Shown here: piece after piece, positions 24,201 to 34,520 of the stretch
How the letters are laid out: each line of letters opens with the position of its first letter
Numbering within the stretch: position 1 is the stretch's first letter
Assembly: GCA_019925105.1 (NCBI GenBank)
Contig: JAHGAU010000002.1
Location: 1,736,001 to 1,800,000 of the forward strand
DNA: 64,000 bases
Reading direction: 5' to 3'
From: Niebla homalea
Lineage: Eukaryota > Ascomycota > Lecanoromycetes > Lecanorales > Ramalinaceae
Made by a program: the position numbers and the translations under genes
The notes under the pieces: generated by a model
Told to the model about the DNA's origin: nothing
What the model saw: the letters and a program-made list of their open reading frames with translations, nothing else
Database searches by the model: none

Positions 24201-25177
24201 CATCCAACACTTCGCGGTATCCCCGGATTGCAATGCTTGACTTGAAGAGACTATTATTGCTGATTGGTTCTTCCCAGGCGAATTGATATTATGTCTCTGC
24301 TCTCAAGAGCTATCAGTTCGTAAAGAGGCACTCGGCAATATTACAACGTTCAATGCTAGACTTAAAGTATGTTCACCATCCACTAACAATAAGGATTCTG
24401 CTAATCCCTCTCCCTAGTCATCCAGTCATGTGAGTGACACTTTTCTGTGGAATATCTGTCATACTATCGGGCTTGTCTTCAAGTTCTCTGATCGAGCGCC
24501 CCCAAGGACGTGATGCTGATGAAAGGTCTGCTTAGCGAGAACAACTGCAAGTATATCTTCTTTTAGGGGAACTTATCGAAACAGCCACGCCGATGATCTC
24601 TTCGACACCACTCTCGTATTTCGCAGGGGTCTTGGCATCGAAGATTCTACTTGTGCTACTCAACCCGCTGCATTTTATGTATGTCAAAGTCTGTACATTC
24701 TTAAACAAAAGGCCAGCATGGAACCTTGGGAAATTGCCCTCATATTGGTTTGACAAGGCAATCTTACAAGCGCCAACTGAGGATGATGATCACTATGCCG
24801 AGGTCAGCTGGTTGCTGGACATCCTGATTGACGGTCTGCGTACCTCGGCGGACATGTCTTTGTACTGGCGGTGCAACATACTGGAACGCCTGCTCACGTT
24901 GGCCTGGTCACCTTCACTTCCGGAGAGCTGCTTTCAAAAAATTGTGGACTTTTGTTTCCGCTGCACTTACGTGGATGGGAGTACCACCTTGATCACACGA
25001 TGCGGTCTCATGGGTTGGATATCTTGTTGTCTCGCGCAGAAGGTTGGCCGAACTAGAGACATGTTACTACTACTGGCCGCCAAAGCACACGAGACATGCG
25101 ACCAAGGCAAGGTTGATTCCTGGAGTGATGGAGGGTTTGACGTGATATTGCAGGGGCTAGCACGAATTGGTGTTTGA
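21229..25177 (+). CDS. urb1: Ribosome biogenesis protein Urb1/Npa1
   Basis: Large nucleolar protein required for early 60S pre-ribosome assembly and 27S/25S rRNA maturation. Seven exons: 21229-21391, 21439-22976, 23132-23312, 23364-24146, 24278-24366, 24418-24429 and 24536-25177, giving 1135 residues. All phases match and all introns are GT-AG. The N-terminal Npa1 region is recognisable (IQRFRGFLSSIQDG; RNQGILLDFF-like; later HELAHRYLLANVQ and FFNELNLRSL). The C-terminal part has LLLGELIETA and the YWRCNILERLLTLAW box typical of the family. An acidic Ser/Asp stretch lies near residues 835-850. Exon 6 is only 12 nt, encoding Ser-Ser-Ser-His. The length is shorter than the yeast protein (about 1760 residues), as I would expect for a filamentous-fungal form, but a missed 3' exon cannot be excluded. 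Confidence 0.85.
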
Positions 25178-25729
25178 TCATGTTGAAGAAGCAAAACTGC
25201 TTGTCCTGAGATCGTGGGCTTTAGAGTACGATGTTAGTTTGCTTTGGCGTAATCGTAAGGGAATGATAGTAGCCCCAGCCTCAAATATCGGTGGTCCTAT
25301 CATCCTATGGTGATTTGGGAGAGCGGATATTCAGCCCTACGGGCCCGTCTCTGAAGTCCAGCTTCTCGGTCGCCAGTTGCTCTTGCATGGAAACAAACCT
25401 CATGCATCATCTCATTCCTTTCTGTCTACACACTGAACACTATTACGACTCATTCCTTGTATTCTGAGTATGCTATTAGGGTCCCATGGGCTCTGCTACT
25501 CATGATCCATCGCCAGTATAAAGCGACCCTGAACCCCACCGCCGCCACGCCATTACCCCCACCCGCAACACATGCAGTCCACCAGTGATCCCAAGATTGA
25601 GTCGAAGCTGGTGCTCTCAGCTTTCAATTCACGCCTGTCTTGCTTCCCTGCATACACCTCCCGTATCACCTTCCAATCACTATTACAACTTCACATCCTC
25701 CTCAATCAAACAATTCTGTCTCCGTGATA
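25178..25729 (+). promoter_or_regulatory. Intergenic/upstream region of the eIF4E-binding protein gene
   Basis: 552 bp with C/T-rich tracts toward the start codon (25640-25720), a common feature of fungal leaders, and an in-frame upstream extension of the first exon from 25640 that I take as untranslated. No other gene is visible. Confidence 0.45.
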
Positions 25730-28006
25730 ATGGCGCGTTCTTATAGCCACGAGGAGCTTCTGAAGTTAAGAAATTCGCCGCTCGTCTCGAAGCCTACCAG
25801 CTTGCCACCACTAGAGGAATGGATGGGGTGAGGGTCCATGGCACTTCTGGTTGAACAATCCCTAACAGGCCTTTAGTCCCACACTTGAACAGCAGCTGAA
25901 CGGACATCATCAGCGAGGAGTTAGAACAAACCCGGGTCGTGGCAAGAATGACGAAGCAAACTCCAACGAGACGAACACAGCCCGCAGGCCCACCTTCGAA
26001 TCTCGCGGCAAATCTTCGACAGGTAAGTGCCCCAAGGTTCTGATGCCAACATTAGACTAAGCGCTGTCATTCTTGAAGCCCCCGAGGATATTGTACTTGG
26101 CCCACCAAAGACAGCGTTTGCATCGGCCTCTGGGAGGAATCCAATTCGATCCAACACTGCTGGACAAGACGCCGAAGGTGCTGCACCTGAACGCAGCTAT
26201 CACCGTGACAAACATACAAAAGATGGGCAGAGACATGACCGAAATGACATCCAGAACCGAGAACCCCGAGCAGGGCAGAACCACAACCGCCGAAGCATCA
26301 AAGATGATGTAGAAATGTGGTCTAGCGCACGACAGCCCCGTACTGGAGGTGCAGATGAGAGAGACAAACCGTCCAAAAGAAACGACGAAAATGGGTATGC
26401 ACGGGACAGAGGAGGAGTTGAGCGACCTCTGAGGGGTTTTGACAAGTTTCGTCGTGACGGAAATCAGGACGCCAACGGGGAGTACCCCGACAGACGCAGC
26501 ATGCCTCCCAGAGCCAGGGATGCGCTCTCTTGGGGTCGAGATGCCGACAAACAGGATGGGGATGGGGATAGTTCGGAGAAAACCAGGCCTAGAGGCACCC
26601 GTGGAGGTGAGAAAGTACGCCATCGTGATCCTGATCGCGGTTGGGATCGTGCACCTCAGCAAGACGAAGATCCTTTGTGGATGGATGAGCCGGAGCCCAA
26701 AGAGGAGAGAAGGCATGCGCCAACGCAGGCAGATTTCGAAGAATTCAGGGCGAAGATGAAGGCTGGGAAGAAAGACAAGGGGCAGGTTGATGCGCAAAGC
26801 GAGCAGCCAGCACCAACACATGACCGTACCACTTCGGGCACTGGTCAAGGAGCAGGTAAGCCTAAGGCAGAGGGCCGTCTGAACCTTGGAGACCTTAACG
26901 ATGCACTCTTCTACGACTCGTTGCTCGGCCAAGCGAAGAAGGAAAACAAAAACCTGAGCAGCTCGACGGAGGAGTCACAACAGAATTTGTTGAACGCGGC
27001 TGCAAAGATGGCAAAACCTTCCAAATTCTCAAGTTTCTTTAATGTTGATACCGGATCCAAGCAACAAGCAACGCTCAATCCACCGCCAGAGAACGCATCG
27101 AGCGAGGACAAAGCAGGGTTTCAGCGAATACTCAATCTCCTTGGCCAGCAGCAGCAGCAGCAGCCCTCGTCATCGGACCAAAAAACACCGCCTCGATCGT
27201 CTATATCATCCATGTTTCAGAACATGCAACAATCTCCTCCACTACACTCGCCCTCATCAAGACAGCAAGATGACACCCGGTCTCCACCACTTAATAATGT
27301 TCGAAAATCCAAGGACAGTGAATACCTATTGAATCTCATGCGGCAGCCACAGAAGAGCGTACTAGGCGACCCACGAATGAACGATCGATCCCGCCCTGAC
27401 CTGGGTGATGTACCAGGCATATCTCCTTTTGCCCAATTTGCAATGTCCCCTCCGCAAGAGACTGCTCACCAGCCACTGCCATCATCAGCTCCCACTCCTG
27501 GATTCTTTGACGATCACCCAATGCAGGAAATGCCACCACGTGACAAATTGAATCCGAACGCAGGAAATCAACGGCCCGGACCACCCGGCCTGTTTGATCT
27601 CTTCAACAATCGGCAACGCCCTCCACCATCAGGCCTTCCCCCTGGTCTGGCCCAACGGCCCCCTGGCTTCGATCAGCTACCTCCAGGATTCTGTCAGTCT
27701 CAATCTCAACCTCGCCAGGGAATGCTTCCGCCAGGCTTTGCTCCCCCACCTCCGCAACAGCAGCAGCAGCAGCAGCAGCGAGTGCCTAGTGCCATGGCTC
27801 CCGGAATGTTCCCTCCACGACCGAATGGCCCTGGTATGCCGCCGCCTCCCCCAGGCTTCATGAACATGGGGTCTGGACCACCACCACCAGGATTTCCAGC
27901 GATGGGATTCGGTCTCGATGGTCCTCCCTTTGGGGTCGGAGGAGGTGGCAGAGGTGGGTTTGATTTTGGGCAGGGATTCTCACCGCCAGGACAGCAGCGG
28001 AGGTAG
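25730..28006 (+). CDS. Putative eIF4E-binding translation regulator (4E-T/Eap1-like)
   Basis: Three exons (25730-25827, 25877-26022, 26079-28006; introns of 49 and 56 bp) give 723 residues. The extreme N-terminus has Tyr5-x4-Leu10-Leu11, the Y-x4-L-hydrophobic motif that docks on the dorsal face of eIF4E, followed by SLPPLEEWMG. A short block, DIVLGPPKTAFAS, near residue 85 looks conserved. The middle is rich in Arg/Asp/Gly repeats and acidic patches. The C-terminal third is Pro/Gln/Gly/Met-rich with polyglutamine runs and repeated PPG/PPGF units, ending in GQQRR. Such low-complexity sequence is typical of P-body and translational repressor proteins. The role as an eIF4E partner is inferred from one short motif plus overall character; no enzymatic domain is present. 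The start was chosen because it places the motif at the N-terminus after a pyrimidine-rich leader. Confidence 0.65.
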
Positions 28007-28580
28007 TCCTCCTTGGAGAAAGGGACGCGATTGCGAAGGACCGCATTAATACGACAACCGATGGGTATGACGGCTACAACCAGGGACCTGATTGCATGAT
28101 ACCCAGGGAACAAGCGGGCGGGTTTGAACGGGTTTCTGGAAGCTTTCATCCGACCTGTCGTAAGGTGGCAAACTATAGCTTAAGGGCATTGCATAGAGCT
28201 TTTCTGGCCAATACAGCGTGAAGGGGTCTTCGCTACCATGTTCTTACAACCTTAACGGGCTCCTCCTTTCCGTTGTTGCATTTGCTCCGCTTCCTCGATT
28301 CCCATCCAAGCTGCATCATAGATGACTCTTCCTTTAAACATATTACCGACTCTGGCCTAGAGCTCTCGATACTGTTTGTCTCCTTCTGTCAGAGCTAGGA
28401 TGTCAAAATGCGGTCTTCCATCAATAATGTTCAATCTTTTAAGCGTAAGGCTCGGGTACACCTCGGCCTACTACACCACGCTAGAATGCCTCCCGACAAC
28501 GCCAAGATCTCTCCAATTCGAGCTCGTTATCGCCAATTTAGTTTATAATCGTGTATATGAGCTTGATGTTGATGTGTCAC
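28007..28580. other. Intergenic region, no gene seen
   Basis: Contains the 3' end of the preceding gene and the upstream flank of the tRNA gene. The open frame at 28376-28645 overlaps the tRNA and is not considered coding. Confidence 0.5.
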
Positions 28581-28670
28581 GGTTCTGTAGTGTAGAGGTT
28601 ATCACATTCGGTTCTGATTCTTTAAAGACCGGGACTTCCGAATAACCCCGGTTCGAGTCCGGGCAGGACC
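28581..28670 (+). tRNA. tRNA-Gln (anticodon CTG) with a 19-nt intron
   Basis: The acceptor arms GGTTCTG and CAGGACC pair (one G-T wobble). A D-arm with GTGTAGAGGTTA and a T-arm CCCGG-TTCGAGT-CCGGG are present. The anticodon stem TTCGG/CCGAA encloses a loop with CTG at 28614-28616. A 19-nt intron (28618-28636) begins one base after the anticodon, the usual site, and its GACCG can pair with the anticodon stem side as needed for tRNA splicing. A B-box (GGTTCGAGTCC) and A-box-like segment serve as internal promoter. A T-run about 20 nt downstream (near 28690) can terminate Pol III. Confidence 0.88.
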
Positions 28671-29192
28671 TTCACCTGTTTGGGTTGCTTTTTTGGCGAT
28701 TCAGGAGTTGGAAGGACTCCTGTTAAGCCTGTACAGTATAATATAATTAGACAAGCGTAGCGGTAGATCTAATACAGGTCAAGTGATTCGGCTTATCATC
28801 TCATGCGACTGGAAGGGCACCAGAGCTCGGAAAAACTAGGGGTCCGACACAACGATTTGGACACAGCATGCTCATCACAGAACATCGTTCTGCTTCTGTG
28901 CTATACGAGAGGCTACGACAGGTCCTCTCTAGTCATAGCCACCTTCTGCTAGCACAATTCTATGATCCAGCTTCCTATTCCTTAGCGAAGGGAGTAATGG
29001 CGATTTAAATACGTCCTCGAAATCCGAAATCACTTTGACAAATGCGTCCAATCGAAGTTGTTCAGAGTACAATACCGCAATTCCATCAGCTTCCTCACGC
29101 ACACATGCAGTGCGATTTGCTTTGCATGGTACCTTCTCAGACGTTACAATTGCCCACCGATTGACACGTCAGAGTTCTCATCACCTGTCGAC
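28671..29192. other. Intergenic region, Pol III terminator then no gene seen
   Basis: After the tRNA a run of six T residues near 28690 is the likely Pol III stop. The rest has no supported open frame or repeat. Confidence 0.45.
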
Positions 29193-30737
29193 TCATAGCT
29201 TAGCTCTCGTTGCTAAGAAATTGCTGCCCGTCTCGGTTGCAAAGCCCGTATAGACCTGATTTGGTCGCCAGAGTCGAATGGATTGAGCTGCAAAGACCTC
29301 ATTGTGAGTAGCATCGACGTGCCAATAGCTTTTCAAAGAGAGACCGCTAAACGTCGTCAGGGACATCCCAGTCGACATGATCCTTCCAATTTTCTTGGCT
29401 AGTAGAATGTCCGGTTTCATGGCGCATTGGCGCGAAAGCATGAGTATTCTATTCTCTTGATCAAGCAGATATGACGCGTCTAGCTAATGTGCCTCATAGA
29501 GGTCCGCATTCACACAGAGATCGCGTTTGAGGAAATAGTCGTCAGCTTCGACCTGTTCGCTCGATTTCTTCGGCTACACCGACCAAAGGATCATGATTTC
29601 CGCGTATCTTCAAATGTTCCAAGATGCGCTTCACTGGCTGGCAACGAGGGTCCCTCTTCTTCCAAGTTCGGTGCCCAACACCCATAATGCGCTGCTTTGC
29701 CAGCCTTGAGCTGTTCGATCGCTCCGGCAACCTCGCCTGGGGTACCGATCTTCTGTATGGCCTTGTATGTGCTCTTCGCCGCACCAAAATGCAAAGTTTC
29801 ATAGCTTGATGCGATGGCACTTATGACACAAGAGATTGGGTCTGCAAGTGATGAAGCAGCGTACAAAAGGGCCGACGTAGAATTGGTCAACTCATGATCA
29901 GCACCAAGAATCCAAAGTTGCTCTAGTGCAGCTAGGTCTTGCACATCCATGTGTCTCCCGCATGGTCTTCGTAGCCCCGTCATCGAGAAGACGTTAGCTA
30001 TAAGATACTTTGGGGCTTGGTGGAGCTGGCAGTTGACCGAACTTGCGACAAAACACCAGACTGAGCACTGAAGCATATGTCGCCATGGTCGAAACAATTG
30101 CTTGATCTATTAATGCAACATCACCATTGAATATGTCGCGCCCCACAACCGCTGGGATCTTCTGAGGATTGCAACCAGCTCAAGTAGAGAGCGCACACAT
30201 GATCATCATGATTGGCGGTGTAGCCTTACTACAAAATGTAAGCATACGTATCTATCGCCCAATCATGACCTACTCAAGAGATGCAACCACTTCGCGCACG
30301 GGTTGTGGCACGTCCCCAGTCGCTACGGCAAATTATGCTCTCAATGCAAATTTTTTTGACGCCGAGAGTACATATCCCCATATCAATAGATGGCTGACGT
30401 CCTCATAACTGTAATCATGCGCCAGGTCCTCTACTTTGCGGCCCCGGTATCTCAGTGTACTTTGTCGAGCGTCTCTTCAGTCGCGTAAGTTCATCAGCGA
30501 AAGCACATACCGCAACTTGAATACTAACGTAAGAGTCACACGAGACTGCATGACGGCTGTATGTTTGTAGCCCGGATCGTAGATCCGCAGAGGCTCATCA
30601 TGAGAGTCATAGGCATTGCTCAGAGCCCTTGGGCCTCTAATCTTTGCAAGATCGGCAGCTTCAATGTGATTCCGCTCAATGCCGATCCGGTACTCACAAG
30701 AAGTGCGCGAATCTTTGACAAGCAGAACGCCTGACAT
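29193..30737 (-). pseudogene. Citrate-synthase-like pseudogene (secondary-metabolism type)
   Basis: Read on the minus strand the whole family plan is present in order. The N-terminal VKDSRTSCEYRIGI and IYDPGYKHTAV come first, then LRYRG, then DVPQPV, PPIMMIM, GADHELTNSTSALLYAAS, MGVGHR, RDPR, and finally IRLWRPNQVYTG near the C-terminus. Plausible introns are at 30510-30460 and near 30255-30210. The gene is broken by an in-frame TAA (30335-30333, where Glu is expected), a TGA (30182-30180, where Trp is likely), a frameshift near 30000, an extra A near 29697, another shift near 29548, and a TAG near 29487. Active-site His residues and the Asp of RDPR are still legible, so decay is recent. The sequence resembles the alkylcitrate synthases of fungal gene clusters more than the mitochondrial enzyme, but that subfamily call is an inference. 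A methyltransferase gene lies next to it on the same strand. Confidence 0.78.
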
Positions 30738-31241
30738 ATTTGAAGTTGATATGAACTTGCCAAGAATGGGAATGGTATTCTGACCAAACAAATCCGTACA
30801 GGCACTCGAGGAATCTAAAAGTGTGTGACGATGAGGTATTTGTCAATCAAGCAGGTCACCAACATCCGCATCAGCGAGTGCAAGGTTCCCAATTATAGGT
30901 TCATGTGCCACTAGACTACGCTGGAGCATCATCATCATTCCTTCAAGAACGCTAGCCTTGCATGGCCCACACTCGCAAGCGCGAACGACGAGGCTCAGCC
31001 GTCAGCACACCGATTCCAAACGAGGCATATCACCTTCCAGTCGAGACCCTAGACCCCCAGAGGGATTCTCATGAAGAACGCTATTTAGGGGACTGCAGCA
31101 AGGCGGCAAGCCAAGATCCATTCGTATTGCGCAAGCCATACACGCCTGACCCAGCTTCTACCAATTGCAAAAGTAGCTAGGACTAGACGGCCAATCACTC
31201 CACTCATCTCTCCACTCACGAAGCTCATACTGACATCGAGG
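30738..31241. other. Intergenic region between citrate-synthase pseudogene and methyltransferase
   Basis: About 500 bp. The pseudogene may start at an upstream Met (30791). A 72-codon plus-strand frame (30962-31180) has no recognisable domain and is not called. Confidence 0.4.
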
Positions 31242-32150
31242 CTACTGTTTTGACACTTTGAATACCAAGACCATGATGTTCGGTGTTGACCATGCATGGT
31301 TCAACATTTCCGGAGCCTTCTCGACTTGAGCTTCAACTTCCCACTTGGTGTTGGTGGCTACTCCTACGTCGTGCCAGAATTGCTTGAAAGTGTTCAAGTC
31401 GTGCAGAAAGACCTTCGCTTTGGTGACTCCTCTCTTCTCCCCAGAATCAAGGTCTCCAGCTTGACGTCCCACGATAATGGCACCGGGACCAGGTCTGGTG
31501 AACGACACCAGATGCTGAGCTATGGTCATCTGATCCTGCAGGTTGAACAGATGAAAGAGGCTTTGAGCACTAACGATATCTGTGCGCTGAAGGACAGGAG
31601 CAACATTTGGAAGTATCTTCTTCGTCAAATCCGCTGCCATGAACGTCGCATTCATCTTTTCTCGGTCGCGAAAGAGATCAAAGCCTAGACTGAAGAAGGA
31701 GTCTTGCACATCCATCCCACTCAGCGCGGAGGAAGATGGTGCACCATCACACATGAGCTTCCGAAGGTCCTGTCCAAGGCAACATCCAGCATCTAGGTAT
31801 GTTTGACCCGATTTGAGCCGCTCGATTATCTCGCCATAATTGGGATGTGTGGCCGCAGTCAGGTCGAGGAACCTTAGATTACCAATGCAAGGGTAAGGCC
31901 AGACCGCGAAGGCTCGTTTGCGCTGCCCATTACGAATTAACCAGGTCCACAACCCAAAACTCATCTACTCAAATAGGGGGCTGGAGCGCACCAAGTCCTC
32001 GACGTGTGGTAAAACTTCATCTGGATCGAGGCCAGAATAGTCCTCGAGTATCATTCTCGCCTCCTCCGAAACCCTGACCACGTTCGGGTACCTCTCAAGT
32101 GAGGCCTCTGTTTCTTGAAGCTCGTGTGGCATTTTGTGTGTGGTGTCCAT
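31242..32150 (-). CDS. SAM-dependent methyltransferase, fungal secondary-metabolite type
   Basis: Two exons (32150-31992 and 31922-31242) across a 69-bp intron give 279 residues. The join creates HVEDLRKRAFAVWPYPCIG, matching the conserved N-terminal block of small fungal methyltransferases found in polyketide and meroterpenoid clusters. The SAM-binding motif I is LDAGCCLGQDLRKL (about residue 110), followed by GMDVQDSFFSLGFDLFRDR. A later DIVSAQSLFHLF and PGPGAIIVGRQ block fit motifs IV-V. It probably transfers methyl to a small-molecule hydroxyl or carboxyl; the substrate is unknown. Met at 32150 is preferred to that at 32198 by comparison with usual length. The frame is intact, unlike the adjacent citrate-synthase relic, and the AT-rich transposon lies about 700 bp upstream of its start. 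Confidence 0.82.
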
Positions 32151-32858
32151 GATATTGATCAGTGCGATTTCGTCGCTCAGATACAAATGGAAGAACAATT
32201 AATTCTATACATCGGCAGAATTCGTTCATTTTGCGAAAAAGTCCAGCTCACAGGGTCTGGTCCGCCTCAGGATCAGCTCATTACGCATTCACACGTCTTC
32301 AATGGCGCATCGTCCACAGGGCTGGGATGGTGCCGAAGCAGCAGTCGGAATTAGGATCAAATTCCGAGGTGCCTGCATCAAAACTCATCGCTCGTTGATC
32401 AACAATTCGAGCTTACCCGCATGGGTCTTCTGTGTGGGTCAGACTATGACTGATCGGTCTTCAATTGCCTGAGAAGAAGACGTGTGCTTGTTGACTAAGT
32501 GAACATTGCGATGGGAGTGGTAGCTCTCATGCATGCGTTGGTGCTGGTAGCAGAGTTCGCGGCTTTTAAGTCTCTGTTCAACTTGGAAGCCCGAATCGTG
32601 CATGGCCGTGCATACAGGATGCTCCTCTAACGCACAGTCTGCGTTATATGAATAATCTCCGGCGCAAGTATTCAATAGAAGATATCGAGCATCTGCAAAG
32701 TACGTTGGAATTGCCGGTACATGATTTTCTGGATCTTTGGGTACGGAACGATGGTTTTACCGGAGAGCTGATATAGCATTGCAAGGATTACGGTGCTTGG
32801 AGATCCTATCAGTGTTTGTGAAGCTGTCTGAACGCTGATTCATCAGAGGAAGGAGGTC
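32151..32858 (-). promoter_or_regulatory. Upstream region of the methyltransferase up to the transposon edge
   Basis: Unique DNA of normal composition; open frames on both strands are short and without domains. Expected to hold the methyltransferase promoter. It ends at the 10-bp direct repeat that borders the large transposon. Confidence 0.35.
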
Positions 32859-32868
32859 GCATTTCACC
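32859..32868. repeat. 10-bp direct repeat GCATTTCACC, left copy (target-site duplication)
   Basis: Repeated exactly at 43656-43665, just outside the two ends of the inverted-repeat element. Duplications of 8-11 bp are characteristic of Mutator-like transposons. Confidence 0.65.
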
Positions 32869-32875
32869 GAGAGTA

Positions 32876-32925
32876 CAGGTTGGCTGACCGGGGCTAAAAC
32901 TCACCCGACCATGCCAAGTGCCAAG
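32876..32925 (+). repeat. Left terminal inverted repeat of the 10.8-kb transposon
   Basis: Begins CAGGTTGGCTGACCGGGG and ends AAGTGCCAAG. It matches the reverse complement of 43600-43649 at 49 of 50 positions, and the only mismatch is a T/C difference. Confidence 0.82.
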
Positions 32926-34357
32926 GTTTTTTTGGCCCCTAGTGGTATTTTTACGATTTCTAGTGGATTATAGGCTATCGATTAATAATTAATTAACAAT
33001 TAATAACGTAATAAATATAAAGGATTCTGATTAATAATTAAGATTAAATCGATTATTAATTAATTATTTTAAATTATATAAAATTATTATATATATTTAA
33101 AAATAATTAATTATTAATTAATTATTTAATTTTTTTTTAGATTTTTTTAAAAAAATTAATTTTTAATCGATTATTTATTATATTAAAAATTAAATATTAA
33201 ATTAATTAAATCGTAATTAATTAAATATCCTTAAAAAATAAATAAGAATATTAATTAAATATTAATTAATTTATTATCGTTAAAGAATTACTATAATCGA
33301 TTAAAATCTTAAAGAAAAAAAAATTTCTTAATTAATTAATAATCAATTTATAATTTATATTTAATAAATAATTTAACGTTTTACTAAAATCTTAATATAT
33401 ATTAACTTATTATTAAGATTTTTAAGAAAAGATTATTAATAATAACGTTTTTTAGAACGTATCTTAATATATAAAGGCTGAAGTCCCGTATTTTACAATA
33501 GGTTATCCCTTTAACCTTAATATTATAGGTAATCGATTAATAATTTTTATTAATTAATTACCCTTTATTATAGCGATTAATATTAAGGGAATCGAGGTTA
33601 TTAACTTTTTAATATTTAATAATGAAACGTTATTATTATTTTTTATTTTTAAACTTATAAATTAATTTAAAAATAATTATTTATCGATAATTGATTAATT
33701 TAAAGATAATATCTTTATTAAATTAAATATTTTAAATAATATTTTATTATATAATAATATAAATAGTTTTTTTATATTAAATTATTAATAAATAATTATT
33801 AATTAATTACTTTCTTAAGAATTATTATCCGTAAAAATAAAATTAATTCTTTATTTTAAATTAATCTTATCGTTATTTTTATTAATAATTAAGTTTCTTT
33901 TTAAACTTTAATATATAATTATTCTTTATTTTTACCCGAATATTTAATAATATTACTTAACGGTTATATTTATATTATTATAATTATAACTTAAGACCGG
34001 GAAATCTTGAAAAAAGATATTAAAGCGGTAAATTATTTTTTATTAATTATTTATTAATTATTAAGTAAATAATAATTAATTTATTATTATTTTAAATTTA
34101 ATATTTTTTTTTAAGTAAATATCTATTTAAATTAATTCGTCCTTTATTTTTTAATAAGGTATAATATAACCGATTTACTTAAACTTATTTTAAAGTAAAA
34201 ATATATTTTTACTTAAATTTTAATTTAACTATTATATATTATAAATTAATTATTTATAAAAATTAAGAAATTATTTAAAAAATCCGCTCCGAAATATATA
34301 ATAAATCTTTATAAAATCGTTTAAAAATAATTAAGTAATTAATTATTAATTAATTAT
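32926..34357. repeat. RIP-degraded interior of the transposon, left part
   Basis: AT-rich with many TTAATTAAT and ATCGATTAAT motifs and no open frame. Nothing legible as a transposase was found on either strand. Confidence 0.5.
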
Positions 34358-34520
34358 TATTATATATAACGTACGTACGTTAAGAGTTTGTCGGGTATTA
34401 GTACCCAAAGGGGTATAGTGGCTTAACGCGTACACTTATATTGCGTACCTTTATAACTAGGTAAATACTTATTATATATATTATACCCGCATTTTACCTT
34501 AATACTTCCAGTACCTAATA
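34358..34520 (-). repeat. Solo LTR, 163 bp
   Basis: On the minus strand it matches the LTRs at 40356-40518 and 41741-41903 along its full 163 bp, with transition-type differences. ATTAT flanks it on both sides (34353-34357 and 34521-34525), consistent with a 5-bp target duplication, although in AT-rich DNA such a match is only moderately informative. Solo LTRs arise by recombination between the two LTRs of one element. Confidence 0.72.

Noticed and set aside
30460..30510. Reading the citrate synthase as an intact multi-intron gene
   Set aside because: Some breaks can be introns, but the TAA at 30333-30335 and the shifts near 30000, 29697 and 29548 fall within continuous conserved blocks without usable splice sites.
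30962..31180. 72-residue open frame between the pseudogene and the methyltransferase
   Set aside because: No recognisable domain and no splice extension giving a known protein.
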